Under the pieces are notes generated by a model, which made no database searches, had not been told where the DNA came from, and was given only the letters and a program-made list of their open reading frames with translations. 64,000 nucleotides of DNA from Prinsepia uniflora (taxonomy: Eukaryota; Streptophyta; Magnoliopsida; Rosales; Rosaceae): positions 19,291,137-19,355,136 of the forward strand of contig CM064863.1 in the NCBI GenBank assembly GCA_032719365.1. The letters run 5' to 3'. A program made the position numbers and the translations under genes. This document shows positions 23,654-35,986 of the stretch, piece by piece; positions within the stretch are counted from its first letter, which is position 1, and each line of letters opens with the position of its first letter.

Positions 23654-26624
23654 TGTAACGACCCGTCCCAAATTCCTAGATTAGATTAGTGATTAATCAC
23701 GATTAGTGAGGTTAATCCGTGATTAGTTGGGCGAAATCGGACGAACGATGCAAAATGACCGTTTTACCCCTAGTCGTGGAAAAATGTTGACTTTTCATTA
23801 TGGCGGTCAAATGGACTTTGACCAATGACCGTGACGTAGTTCGTGACATCACGAGTTCATAGACAAGTGGCACGTTCAATTCCGACGTTCGAGGAGGAAG
23901 TTATGATGTTCAGAAGTTTAGAGGCATTTTGGTAATTATGGTCAAAAGGGGCAAATAGTTGACTTATGACCTGGGATGTCCAATGGCCGAGGGCCAAGGA
24001 ACATTACGTAGATCGGAACGATACGAATCCATAGACAGGCGACACGTCTAATTCGGACGTTCGACGGCAAAGTTACGGTTCACGGAAGTTCAAGTACACT
24101 ATTGCACGAATTACGAAACGACCTAACTTTTGGACTTTAGTGGGGCCCAGATATTTAGTGGAGGCCCAATGGATGAGTGACAAGTGTCACCCATCCACAG
24201 GCCACCCTTATATCTTCATGCATCGATCATTTTTTCTTCAAACCAAAACTCAAGCCCGATATCACCATTTTTCCTCTTCTCTGTGCAACCCAAAACCCAT
24301 CCAACCCAACCCCATATGATCACCTATGAGACCCAGAGAGTGAGTGAGAGACTGAGGAGGTTGCGGGGCAGCCAGAACCGCCGTGGACGGCGGCAAGAAG
24401 GAGAAACCCGAGAGGATTTCACGGTTAGCCCATTTTCTCCCTTTAATTCGGTTTTGGCGTTTTGGTTGGTTTTTTATGGTTTTAATGAATTAAATGGGTT
24501 ACTAGGATTGTGTTAGGATGCTTTTAGGAAGCTTAGTATGGCTAAGAAAGCCCTAGGAAAAACTTGGAACCATTGAACCGTTTGGTTCAAAATCAAACTA
24601 TGGGATTTAGACGTTTTCGGTTGAGTTTAAGGATTGGAATTGATAGAAAACATCAAATTAGGAAGAAAGGAATAAAAAAGGAAGAAGTAGGATGAAAAAT
24701 GGGGAGTCTAGATAACAGAACCGGTCACGTCGGTCCAGTTGGACCGGCCAAACCAGGTGAACAGGCTGGACCGGTCGGCTGTGTGTAGAAGACGATGAAT
24801 AGTATTCTGAGCTTTCTTGGGGCGCATGAGGGCGCGTGAATTATAATTTGGGGAAGTGTTCATCATACGAAATCTTCTATTCGATGTAAAGAACATTTTG
24901 GGACTGCTTTCGTGTCAATCGGACACCGTCTCGATATGTTTCGGGGCATCGGAAGGTTTAGGCTCGGTTTAAAAATAGTTAAAAGTTCGGGAAAATTACG
25001 GGGCTTTGGTAGGAGGTTAATAAGGTAGTTAGTAACCTTCTATTACAATTTGGATAGGTTTGGGAGTCCCGGTGATGGTGATTGGCTCGGGAGAGCCTAT
25101 GGCACGCAAATCGAGACGGCAGCTCAGAAGGTCTGTGAGTGGACAATGGTTTTCTAAATTGGTGCATGCATAAATGTTTATTATATGTTTTAATACATGC
25201 TTGGTAATTCCATGGGTGCATTTGTATGTGGTTACGTATACGCACGTATTTCGATGTTTCGGCCCTATACGGTGCCTATACGGGTCTGTATTTCTTTACT
25301 AGTTGAAATGTTTCGGATTTGGATTTCCAAAAGGATAAACTCGGTATGAGACCCATTTGGTTTTTTCTCGGGCATATTACCTCAGATATCGAGCTCGGTG
25401 CCCAGCTGATGTCCTATGTTCGGGCACGAGACCTAGGTTACTATACGGTTTTGATTTCAGGTCAGAGAACCTTAAATGGATTTCCAGGTTCATGAAGGTT
25501 TATGGGAACTGGCATGAACCCTTGTTATGGTATCATGGTTCATGACGGATTATGGGGACCGGCATGAACCCTGGTTATGTTATTATGGTACATGACGGTT
25601 TATGGGAACCGGGCATAGAGGATGTTATATATATATATATATATGAATGGAACGGATATTATGGATCATGACAGTTCAGGGGAACCAGGCATGGATATTT
25701 TTGTATGTATATATATGTTCATATACCTTCCTTTACTTCTATTATCTCCTCTGGGGATGGTCGTTGGCCTGGGTGGACCCCAGAGTAGTCACGAAGCACC
25801 GACTGAGTGGAGTCACCCCCCAGTTGGGTTCCTTACTCTCTGGAAGGCTATGGTTACTATAACCTCGAGTAGGATTAGTGGTCTGCGAACATTGACCTTG
25901 ACTTTGAGAAGACTCGGATTGAGACCCGGGTAGCACGCGCGTAGCTTTGGATACCGTGACAGGATTGGTGGTGTGACTTATATGTTTATATGATATATGG
26001 ATGTGATGTGTGGTTACACAGGTTTTGGGCAGTGGCCCGTATGGTTGGTTTCATGATGGTTTTGGGCTGAGTCCCGTATGGTTTTGGGCAGTGGCCTGTT
26101 TGGTTGAATCTTTACGATTCTTTGGTATGTGGTGTGCACAGGTGTACACAGCATTGAGCAGTGGCTCGTGTCTTTGGTTTCAGTATGGTTATGGTTATGG
26201 GCTGAGTCCCTTATTGGTTTCCTTATGGATTTGGGCAGTGGCCCGTACGGTCGATTTCATGGTGGTCCTTTCGACCTTGGTTTATTTATGATTTGGGCTT
26301 AGTTCCCACATGTGGTCCATTTGGTTAAATGGTTTTCGAATGCATGCATGCTTTTTAGAGAAGGGTACAAATGTCTTTATGGAATGTTTTTATAAACTTT
26401 TGTTTTGTCCACTCACAACTTTTAATGTTTTGACTACCCTTCAGGTTGACAGCGGATGTGGACTGTAGCAGAGACCGAGATATCACATACCTCCTCTGGA
26501 TCCTGGCGTACTCTGATAGCCCGGGAGGGCAAAGGTCGAAAATATCCCTTGTCTTACACTCCGTGTCAGACGGGAGCAGGGTCATCCCGCGTTAATCCCG
26601 GGGGGATTGGGATGGGTCCTGTCA
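23654..26624 (+). repeat. Plus LARD 5' LTR
   Basis: 2971 bp. The first 146 bases differ from the 3' LTR at seven positions, about 95% identity over that stretch. It holds an about 77-bp segment near 24177-24252 and another of about 100 bp near 25457-25548 that are absent from the 3' LTR. Confidence 0.9.
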
Positions 26625-26627
26625 ACG

Positions 26628-26639
26628 TGGTATCAGAGC
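26628..26639 (+). promoter_or_regulatory. Primer-binding site, tRNA-iMet, plus LARD
   Basis: Perfect TGGTATCAGAGC starting three bases after the LTR end. Confidence 0.95.
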
Positions 26640-29600
26640 GGGGTTATCTCTATTCGAGCAACCGTGGAGCTCTCGGAGTGGTACGCAGGTCGAGGATGTG
26701 GTATCTCAAGGGGCTACAGTTCGTGATCAACCTGATAGTTAGGGTGTCGGTACAATAGTTAGTAGGACTGTATCGTGATATGTCTTGGTTCTGCATTTGA
26801 TGCCGGGGTTGCCATAGTTCTGTCAGGATTGACAGTGTGTGACCCTATGAAAGGATGAATGTATTAGTACATTAGCATTTTGATCGTGAGACGGTTAGTT
26901 GGGATCGTCTTTCACGATGTTTTAGGATCGGTTCCGATGATTGGTTGGGAATTGTGACCATCCGATGATCGAATTTGGTTGAGTTAGATGGATTTACTGC
27001 TGTGAGCAGCCAGATTCGGGGAATCCTAGTTGGATTGATGTCTTTACGATGTCCAGACCGCGTAGTCAGTCAATTCGTGGAGTGTACTGTGGTTGGCAGT
27101 AGCAGTTGGGTTCAGATTGACCCTAGGGCGTGATTGTGGAACCCTACTTTAGGGTGTATGGTTCGGAGATGTGAGTTGACGAGTGGTTCGACTTAGACGA
27201 CTATTCGAATTTGGATTCGTTAGTCGGTCTAGTCATGTCAGCTTGCGATGAGACTGCACTCTGCAGTCGAGGTTGTACTTATCGGTTAGACCTACTTGGT
27301 TTTCGTGCTACTCAGTTGTGGTTTGGTGCAACTAAGGTTGTGGATGACCTGGTAGACGACGTTGGTTGAGTCGAGTTGCGACTGGTTAGTGTTTGGTTGG
27401 ACAAGTTATCAGGGTTGGTACTTGTCGATGGAATCCCTGAGTGGGATACAGAGTAGTTGGTACGAGCAGTTGATTCCGTTGGATGCAGAGTCTGGATATC
27501 GAGATGTCTAGTAGTTAGGTCTGCACGAGGTTGTGGCAGACCCTACTATCGATGGATGTAGTCGAGTCTTATCAGGTCGAGTAGACTCAGGTTACCGTCA
27601 CAATAGTCGCGACGATGATACGAGGTACGTGAGTAACGCATATGTACGAGCAGTGATTATTTGACTCGGTTACGGCTGAGTGCGATCGCAGAATGAAATG
27701 GGGACGTTCAGGGGACGTTTTCCTTTTCTCATATGAGATGTTAGGGAGACTGTAGCCAGAGTTGTTGGGTACGACGGAGGCAGAGTTTCTCCAATTCGAG
27801 CAGAGGTGCGGGATCATCGCTCGGTATGAGCGGAGATCCAAGGTTGTCAGTTTTGCACATGGTGTGCTAGTGTTATTGCTGATGCTAGTGTGGATGCTTG
27901 TGTGCTGATACTAGTGTTGATGATAGTGCGCTGGTGCTGGTACTAGTGCTGGTGCTGGTGCTGGTGATTGTGATGACGATGAGTCACGAGTCGGGATGTG
28001 ACTCAGTTGAGATGGGCATATGTTTGGTAAAAGTGTTCCGGGAGTGGATCACTGATAGTGATGGACTGGATTGGATCCAGCAGTAGTTGAGGCCCTTGGT
28101 ACGAAATACGAGTGTTGGATGCTGTTTAGGCACATTCGTAAATAGTATACAAGGTTTAACCTTGAGTTGCGTGAATTCCACTCGGAATGAGTGTACCTAC
28201 ATAAATGGTATAAACGGATATGCGAGATGGGCATGTGTCCCTAACTATTCAAAAAGGAACACGTGGTTGATATCCGAGTGTTTTGGTCCCGAAGTGGTTG
28301 GACTTTCAGAATCGCGAATGGTTGTAATTGAGATGACATGTGGAATGCGGGTTTTCCGCATTGGCAATGGGGATTTTGAAGTCATTCAGGGTGACTTATC
28401 AGGTTCTTCCATGGTATATGGTGGTAGGTGGTGGTAGATGATGTTGATGATGTAGATGTTGTTGGTTGCCACTAGTACACCGATCGTGTATTGGTTGGTA
28501 GACCCGTGGTTTGTCTTGGGTCATTAGGTGGAGTGAGTATATCGAAGTTAGGTGACTGAGATTCCTCATTCTCTACTTGGTGGCAGACGATGTCAGGATA
28601 CATGACGTGGTGAATGCAGCTAGTGTTGTTTACATTCACGTAGGATGGATTTTGATGTAATTGTATTCGATCATCCTTGTTTTTTCCTCGGTGGAATGAC
28701 AAGGATCGATACGAAGTGATTGGGGTTACCCACAGTCTCGACATGTCTCGTCGTTGATTGATATGTTTAGATGTGGGAAACGGTTGAGGACTTTGGGCGT
28801 CGTGACGATCCTCGATCGTGACGTTCATGGTCGGTTGACGTAGTGCTGTATTTGGATCGTGATTTTGATGATCCAGATAGGTGGAGAATTTATCGCTCTT
28901 ACTTGAATGTTTGAGTTGAGGATGTTGGGACTAAACTTCTTTTCGAGGTAAATCCCATATGGCTTGTTACTCGAGCGAATAGGTGAGTAGTTTTCCGACG
29001 TGGTCGGATATGGTCAACCTTAGAGATGTGTTGATATTGTGATTGGCTTCCCTATGAAGTCAATCGATTGTATTGTGGTAATCGGTTGAGCAGGTAACCG
29101 ATAGGTTCAGTTTTGATGCGTCTCGGTAAACGTGAACGATATTTCGAGCTTTTGAATTAGATTCCTGGATGACTATTCAGGATTTGATTTTGGAACTTGA
29201 AAAAGGATTTCTGGATTTGAGTTTTGGAATCGGATTCTGGGTGACGATTCAGGATTTGATTCTGGAGCTTGACAGTGGATTTCCTTTTATGGATTTGGAT
29301 TCGGAATGGTTATTCCAAATGCTAGCTTACGGAATAATGATTTCGGATTCGGATTTGGACATGGTTATGGATATGATTTATGGGTTTGAATTCGGGATTT
29401 CTTACAAAATTGCGGATTTGGATTCGGATTTGGAAATAGATGATGGGTTGAAGTTTCGATTTGTCTAGTCTGGGATTGGATAGATGGACTCCATTATTGA
29501 AACGTGATCGCCTACAACCTAGGTCGTTGTTGTTGTTGTGGTTGTAAGCTGATTGATGGGTAGATGTACGTACTTTGTACGTAGTTCGAGGTACGACACT

Positions 29601-30227
29601 GGGCAGACTTGTGGTGCCTGGTGATGGTATATAGGTAATACCAGTGGTATGATGGTGAGCGTGTTGGTAGTTGGATTGGTTCTGATACCATTGGATTAGT
29701 TGAGGACGTGGACTAGACATTGGATATTGTGCATTAGGTCATGGTATTTCTGATGGGTCTAGTTACACATAGGTCGAGTTAGATGTTGGTGATTGTATAC
29801 TCAGGTTGAGTGAGTTGGTGGTTAGTGTAACCACGAGTGTATCGTGTCAGTTTTCGTCTGGCGACTGTCAAGTGGTGACGATTTGTCGGAGGTGTCAACG
29901 AGGATCGTTGAGTGAATTCTGATGACTCCCGGTGGGAGTAGAAACCTTCCAGTTGTTCATGTCAACGAAATGGTAGAATTGACAAGTGGTGTCAATTCGG
30001 AACGTATGGCTACTGTCATTCGACGTGGTCGAGCGTAGTCGATACGACGTGAGTATTAGTGGTACGTCTGGTTGCAGACAAGTATTGTTCTGGTTAGTGG
30101 GTGTACGAGTGTACACGTGTCGTGACATCGAATTATTTCCACGAGGTGGATGTGGAATCGAGATAGTTGGAGTTTCGAGAGCGAAACTAATTAAGGAGGG
30201 AAGAATGGTTGGAATTAGGTCAGTTGG
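26640..30227 (+). mobile_element. Plus LARD internal region
   Basis: GT-rich sequence with only short ORFs and no retroelement protein motif. It is collinear in part with the interior of the minus LARD (13196-15519). It contains a degenerate GTGCTG-type simple repeat at about 27865-27970 and a GGATTTGG/GGATTCGG-rich stretch at about 29160-29465. Confidence 0.8.
27865..27970. repeat. Degenerate hexamer repeat (GTGCTG/GTGCTA)n
   Basis: Imperfect run of GCTGGTGCTGGT, ACTAGTGCTGG and GATGCTAGTG units inside the LARD interior. It gives a Val-Leu-rich spurious ORF at 27898-28086. Confidence 0.75.
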
Positions 30228-30262
30228 AATTTCGAGGACGAAATTAATTAAGGAAGGAAGGT
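30165..30262 (+). promoter_or_regulatory. Polypurine tract region, duplicated
   Basis: The block T-T-T-C-G-A-G then (A/G)(G/A)CGAAA followed by TTAATTAAGGAGGGAAG-like purines occurs twice, at about 30170-30207 and 30228-30262. Only the second copy abuts the 3' LTR start at 30263, so it should be the active tract. The first is about 58 bp upstream. Confidence 0.75.
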
Positions 30263-32072
30263 TGTAACGACCCGTCCCAAATTACTAGATTAGATTAGTG
30301 ACTAATCACGATTAGTCAGGTTAATCCGGGATTAGTTGGGCGAAATCGGACGAACGATGCGAAATGACCATTTTGCCCCTAGTCGTGGAAAAATGTTGAC
30401 TTTTCATTCGGACTGTCAAATGGACTTTGACCGATGACCGTGACGTAGTTCGTGACGTCACGAGTTCATAGATAGGTGGCACGTTTAATTCCGAAGTTCG
30501 AGGAGGAAGTTATGACGTTCGGAAGTTTAGGGGCATTTTGGTAATTATGGTCAAAAGGAGCAAATAGTTGACTTTTGACCTGGGATGTCCAATGGCCGAG
30601 GGCCGAGGACCATTACGTAGATCAGAACGATACGAATCCATAGACAGGCGGCACATCGAATTCGGACGTTCGACGGTGAAGTTACGGTTCACGGAAGTTC
30701 AAGTGCATTATTGCACGAATTACGAAACGACCTAACTTTTGGACTTTATTAGGGCCCAGATATTTAATGGAGGCCCAATGGATGACTCAAGCCCGATCTC
30801 ACCATTTTTCCTCTTCTCTGTGCAACCCAAAACCCATCCAACCCAACCCCATATGATCACCTATGAGACCTAGAGAGTGAGTGAGAGACTGAGGAGGTTG
30901 CTGGAAAGCCAGAACCGCCGTGGACGGCGGCAAGAAGGAGAAACCTGAGAGGATTTCACGGTTAGCCCATTTTCTCCCTTTAATTCGGTTTTGGCGTTTT
31001 GGTTGGTTTTTTATGGTTTTAATGAATTAAATGGGTTAATAGGACTGTGTTAGGATGCTTTTAGGAAGCTTAGGATGGCCGAGAAAGCCCTGGCAAAAGC
31101 TTGGAACCATTGAACCGTTTGGTTCAAAATCAAACCATGGGATTTAGACGTTTTCAGTTGATTTTAAGGATTGGAATTGATAGAAAACATCAAATTAGGA
31201 AGAAAGGAATCAAAAAGGAAGAAGTAGGATGAAAAATGGGGAGTCTAGAGAACAAAACCGGTCACGCCTGTCCAGTTCGACCAGCCAAACCAGGTGAACC
31301 GGCCGGACCGGTCGGCTGTGTGTAGAAGATGATGAATAGTATTATGAGCTTTCTTGGGGCACGTGAGGGCGCGCGAAAAATAATTTGGGGAAGTGTTCAA
31401 CATACGAAATCTTCTATTCGATGTAACGAATATTTTGGGACTGGTTTCGTGTCAATCGGACACCATCTCGATATGTTTCGATGCATCGGAAGTTTTAGGG
31501 TCGGTTTAAAAATAGTTAAAAGTTCGGGAAAATTACGGGGCTTTGGTAGGAGGTTAATAAGGTAGTTAGTAACCTTTTATTACGATTTGGACAGGTTTGG
31601 GAGTCCCGGTGATGGTGATTGGCTCCGGAGAGCCTATGACATGCAAATCGAGACGACAGCTCGGACGGTCTGTGAGTGGACCTTAGTTTTCTAAATTGGT
31701 GCATGCATAAATGTTTATTATATGTTTTAATACATGTTTGGTAATTCCATGGGTGCATTTGTATGTGGTTACGTATAGGCACGTATTTCGAGGTTTCGGC
31801 CCTATACGGTGCCTATACGGGTCGGTATTTCTTTACTGGTTTAAATGATTTGGATTTGGATTTCCAAAAAGGATAAACTCGGGTATGAGATCCATTTGGT
31901 TTTGTCTCGGGCATATAACCTCAGATATCGGGCACGGTGCCCAGCTGATGTCCTATGTTCGGGCACGAGACCCAGGTTACTATACGGTTTTGACAGATTA
32001 TGGGGACCGGCATGAACCCTGGTTATGTTATTATGGTACATGACGGTTTATGGGAACCGGGCATGGAGGATG

Positions 32073-32109
<37 letters not shown>

Positions 32110-33086
32110 TGGAATGGATATTATGGATCATGACTGTTCAGGGGAACCAGGCATGGATATTTGTGTATGTATATATATGTTCATATACCTTCCTTTACTT
32201 TTATTATCTCCTCCGGGGAGGGTCGTTGGTCTGGGTGGACCCCGGAGTAGTCACGGAGCACCGACTGAGTGGAGTCACCCCCCGGTTGGGTTCCTTACTC
32301 TCTGGAAGGCTATGGTTACTATAACCTCGAGTTGGATCAGTAGTCTGCGGACATTGACCTTGACTTTGAGAAGACTCGGATTGAGACCCGGGTAGCACGC
32401 GCGTAGCTTTGGATACTGTGACAGGATTGGTGGTGTGACTTATATGTATATATGATATATGGATGTGATGTGTGGTTACACAGGTTTTGGGCAGTGGCCC
32501 GTATGGTTGGTTTCATGATGGTTTTGGGCTGAGTCCCGTATGGTTTTGGGCAGTGGCCTGTATGGTTGAATCTTTACGATTCTTTGGTATGTGGTGTGCA
32601 CAGGTGTGCACAGGGCTGAGCAGTGGCTCTTGTCTTTGGTTTTAGTATGGTTATGGTTATGGGCTGAGTCCCTTATTGGTTTCCTTATGGATTTGGGCAG
32701 TGGCCCGTACGGTCGATTTCATGGTGGTCCTTTCGACCTTGGTTTATTTATGATTTGGGCTTAGTTCCCACATGTGGTCCATTTGGTTAAATGGTTTTCG
32801 AATGCATGCATGCTTTTTAGTGAAGGGTACAAATGTCTTTATGGAATGTTTTTATAAACTTTTGTTTTGTCCACTCACAGCTTTTAATGTTTTGACTGCC
32901 CTTCAGGTTGACAGCGGATGTGGACTGTAGCAGAGACCGATATATCGCATACCTCATCCGGATCCTGGCGTACTCCGATAGCCAGGGAGGGCAAAGGTCG
33001 GAAATATCTCTTGTCTGGCACTCCGTGTCAGACGGGAGCAGGGTCATCCCGCTTTAATCCCGGGGGGATTGGGATGGGTCCTGTCA
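30263..33086 (+). repeat. Plus LARD 3' LTR
   Basis: 2824 bp, starting TGTAACGACCCG and ending TGTCA. It carries deletions relative to the 5' LTR near 30785 and 31994, and a longer AT dinucleotide run at about 32073-32106. Confidence 0.9.
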
Positions 33087-33311
33087 AATAATGCATATTT
33101 GATATGATGATTTGGCTTACAGGCATTGAGGATGGGCTAATTATGTGTGTATGGTTATGGTTATGGTTTGTGATATGGTTTTATGTGGACTAGTTTTCAG
33201 GTATTTTGCTGAATTTTCTACTATTGAGTTTAAAGGTTTACATTTTATTAACTGTTTATTGGGGTTTATGGAATTCTCTTATGCATGCATAGTTTTCTTA
33301 AATGGAGGGTA
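33087..33311 (+). repeat. Element C 3' LTR, piece 3
   Basis: After the AATAA duplication the host LTR resumes with ATGCATATTTGATATGATG, matching 6388 onward. It stops at GGGTA (33307-33311), where the next insertion begins. Its continuation, ATGATTACTTG, is found at 52040. Confidence 0.85.
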
Positions 33312-34834
33312 TGATACACTAAAACTAAGCATTAAAGTAAACACAAAGTCACACTCAACACTTAATAAAAATATATGCAAATTAAAACTTTTTTTGTAGA
33401 TTGTAGCATTGATAAGTAAGGATTGTTTTTAACCAGCGATTGAGGGTACCTAAGCATGATTATCGTTTGATTAATTAATTAGGTGGTAGTTGATTGTTTC
33501 TATTATCCTACGTGATTAACTAATCTAAAATAACCTAATCTATTATTTACATGGCCAACTCATCTTTAAACCTAACTCATTCATAAATTATACCAATTCC
33601 AAAATCTACGAAATTACATTACCTTATTTCTACGAAATACAAGCATATTATCTCAAGTACATGCCAGAAATTGCCCTAGACACTTTCAATGATCTAGACT
33701 CGGGAATTGCCCTAGGGATCCAATCAAGCATTAAGCACAACATATAAGTATAACAAAAACCAAGATATTGAAACATATGGAAGATTATTGAAATTCATAT
33801 ACGATATAAAACCAGAATTATATTAAAGATCAATCCAACAAAACGATATTCAATAGAAAAAGACAATTATAGGGTAAGGGGATTGTGTTACACTTTTTAT
33901 CTCGGGAATTGCCCTAGGGATGCAAAGTGGCTCGACATTCCTTGGTGAGAAAACCGGGAATTTCCCTAGATTGTCGCGGATGAAGGTGTTTGTGGTGGAG
34001 TATGGTGTAATTGGCTATTGCTAAAGAAATCTCGAATTATTGAAGATATAAATTTAGTTAAGCAGTGCTTTGGTACAAAAAATGGGCGACATTTTACAAT
34101 TAGCCCAAGCCTCCCTATTTATAGGAGAAAATTAATCCTCAAATAAATAGGAGTTCATAATTTAAATTCTAAAAGGAAAAGGATTAAACTAATAAATATT
34201 GAAGTCCTAAAGGAAAAAGGTAATAAAAATCCTAATTAAAAAGGTTTCCTAAATTTTAAAAAAACAAATCTAAGCTTGAATTGGACAATTTTCCACAAGA
34301 AAGAAGGAATTAGGTGTTGGAATTTGAACAGGAAACGGTTTAGTGGAAGCCCACCAAAATTTGGGCTGGAATTCGGCAGTCAAAGGTAAGGTCAACACGC
34401 AAACTGATGTTGGAGACATCGGTGGACACGCGCTGAAGGTAGGTAAGGGTTTCGGTAAGAACGCGCGGAAGCAAGGGAAGGGAGTTCGATTGACGCGCGC
34501 TGAGCTTGGTGTTGCCGCCTTTGGTACACGCACGTCGAAGCGGGTACTGTGGGTTCAGGACGCGCACCGAAACCGGTTCTTGGCTGTGTTTGTGGATTCG
34601 GTAGGTTCCTACCAAATTCTATTTTACTTTTTGGTGGCCTCCTTTCATTCAATCATAACATTATCAATATAACTCTGATTGAGGTGATTCTTTCGCCTAA
34701 ATTCTCGTAATTCCGTGTTCTATCCAATTCTGCACATTTCTCACAAAATATGTTATTTCTTTAATTGTTTGGTATTTAAACATTAAAAGATAAGCATAAA
34801 AGGTATAAAATGATGCTTAATTCAAAGCTTATCA
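33312..34834 (-). repeat. Element F LTR 1 (3' LTR on minus)
   Basis: Starts TGATACACTAAAACTAAGC and ends GCTTATCA. It is collinear with the other two copies, sharing a GGGAATTGCCCTA motif, a TATTTATAGGAGAAAATTAAT segment and a CTGCACATTTCTCACAAAAT segment. Confidence 0.82.
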
Positions 34835-34850
34835 AATACCCCCAAACTTA
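34835..34850 (-). promoter_or_regulatory. Polypurine tract of element F
   Basis: The minus strand reads TAAGTTTGGGGGTATT directly before the LTR start TGATAAGC. A G-rich tract of this kind is usual before the 3' LTR. Confidence 0.6.
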
Positions 34851-35480
34851 GACTTTACGAGTCCCTAGAAAATACCAAAATAAACTAAGGATTTGAAAAC
34901 TCATTTTTCTTCATTTTTTTTCTTTTTCGAAAAACCAAAAAACTACTAACATTAGTCTCAAATTGTATTAACATTAGTATCACATTTGTCTCAAATTATA
35001 TTAACATTAGTATGGCATCAAAGCTTTACACTAAGAAGTTATATAGTTATGAAATTCAAAAGTTAATGCATCATAACAAAATGCCTTGGCAAGTAAGACA
35101 AAGAGTAAACTTGGTGAAATGTATCTCAACATGAATAAAACAAGTATGAATCAACTCACAGGGATATGCACTCAAGATTTCCACTCAATGTGTATAGGGT
35201 TTGTATTTGCACTCAAGGTATGGGAGAAAGATGCTCACATAAAAAAAAAAGTAAGTTACTTCATAAAAATTTCAAACATAAACCATAAGAAGGTAACATA
35301 CTTGCACAAATGAATCAAAACCATAAGTTTACTCAAGTCATTGACTCAACTAATCAAAATTTACTCATCTCAAGCATCATAAGTTCTTTACTTGAAGGTT
35401 GTAATGGGGCTAGGTGTCACGACCCGGCTCATCTAACACAATATTGTCCGCTTTGGGCCTCGCCCTCACGGTTTTGTTTT

Positions 35481-35561
35481 CGGGAGCTCACGTGCAACTT
35501 TCCAGTAGGTCACCCATCATGGGATTGCACAGCCTTAACTCGCTTAACTTTGGGGTTCCAA
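35481..35561 (-). promoter_or_regulatory. 5S rRNA-like block in Cassandra LTR (copy 1)
   Basis: The minus strand has AGTTAAGCGAGTTAAGGCTG, a box A-like region, and later ATGATGGGTGACCTACTGGA, a box C-like region. Spacing and order follow plant 5S rRNA. It is not a functional 5S gene, because the rest of the 120-nt rRNA is missing or replaced. Confidence 0.85.
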
Positions 35562-35905
35562 TCCCCCCCAAGCCACTGAGCTCCCAAAAGGCCTTGTGTT
35601 AGATAGATACGTGCCCACACATATAAGGTACTTCACCTTTCCCTCCGCGAGCGATGTGGGAACGTTCACCGATCTTACCTTTCCAAGCTCACGGGTCTTA
35701 CTCACCGATCTTGCTTCTCAAGCTCACGGGTCTTACTCACCGTTCTTGCTTCCAAGACCGGGTCTTACAATCCACCCCCCTTGGGGCCCAGCGTCCTCGC
35801 TGGCACACTTCCGGTCAGGGTCCGGCTATGATACCATTCTGTCACGACCCGGCTCATCTAACACAATATTGTCCGCTTTGGGCCTCGCCCTCACAGTTTT
35901 GTTTT

Positions 35906-35986
35906 CGGGAGCTCACGTTCAACTTCCCAGTAGGTCACCCATCATGGGATTGCACCAGCCTCAACTCGCTTAACTTTGGGGTTCCA
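35906..35986 (-). promoter_or_regulatory. 5S rRNA-like block in Cassandra LTR (copy 2)
   Basis: Same block in the second LTR, with AGTTAAGCGAGTTGAGGCTG and ATGGGTGACCTACTGGGAAG on the minus strand. This copy is closer to the 5S consensus than copy 1, which has CTGGAAAG in place of CTGGGAAG. Confidence 0.85.

Larger units (their letters stand above)
23654..33086 (+). mobile_element. Complete plus-strand LARD (9.4 kb), non-coding
   Basis: Two long LTRs (23654-26624 and 30263-33086) start TGTAACGACCCG and end GGGTCCTGTCA. A tRNA-iMet PBS lies at 26628 and a purine tract just before 30263. The target duplication is AATAG (23649-23653) against AATAA (33087-33091). The 3.6-kb interior has no gag, protease, reverse transcriptase or integrase motif on either strand. 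It matches the LARD definition: long LTRs plus a long conserved non-coding interior, mobilised in trans by an autonomous relative. Confidence 0.9.

Noticed and set aside
32073..32106. AT dinucleotide runs (also 25623, 11850, 18827, 19339) as regulatory elements
   Set aside because: Simple microsatellites that differ in length between LTR copies.
34270..34672. Four overlapping ORFs of 86-109 residues on both strands
   Set aside because: Inside the element F LTR, and the frame is not kept in the sister LTR copies.
35481..35986. 5S-like sequence as a real 5S rRNA gene or cluster
   Set aside because: Only part of the rRNA is present, it lies inside LTR ends with a target duplication, and there is no 120-nt intact gene or spacer array.
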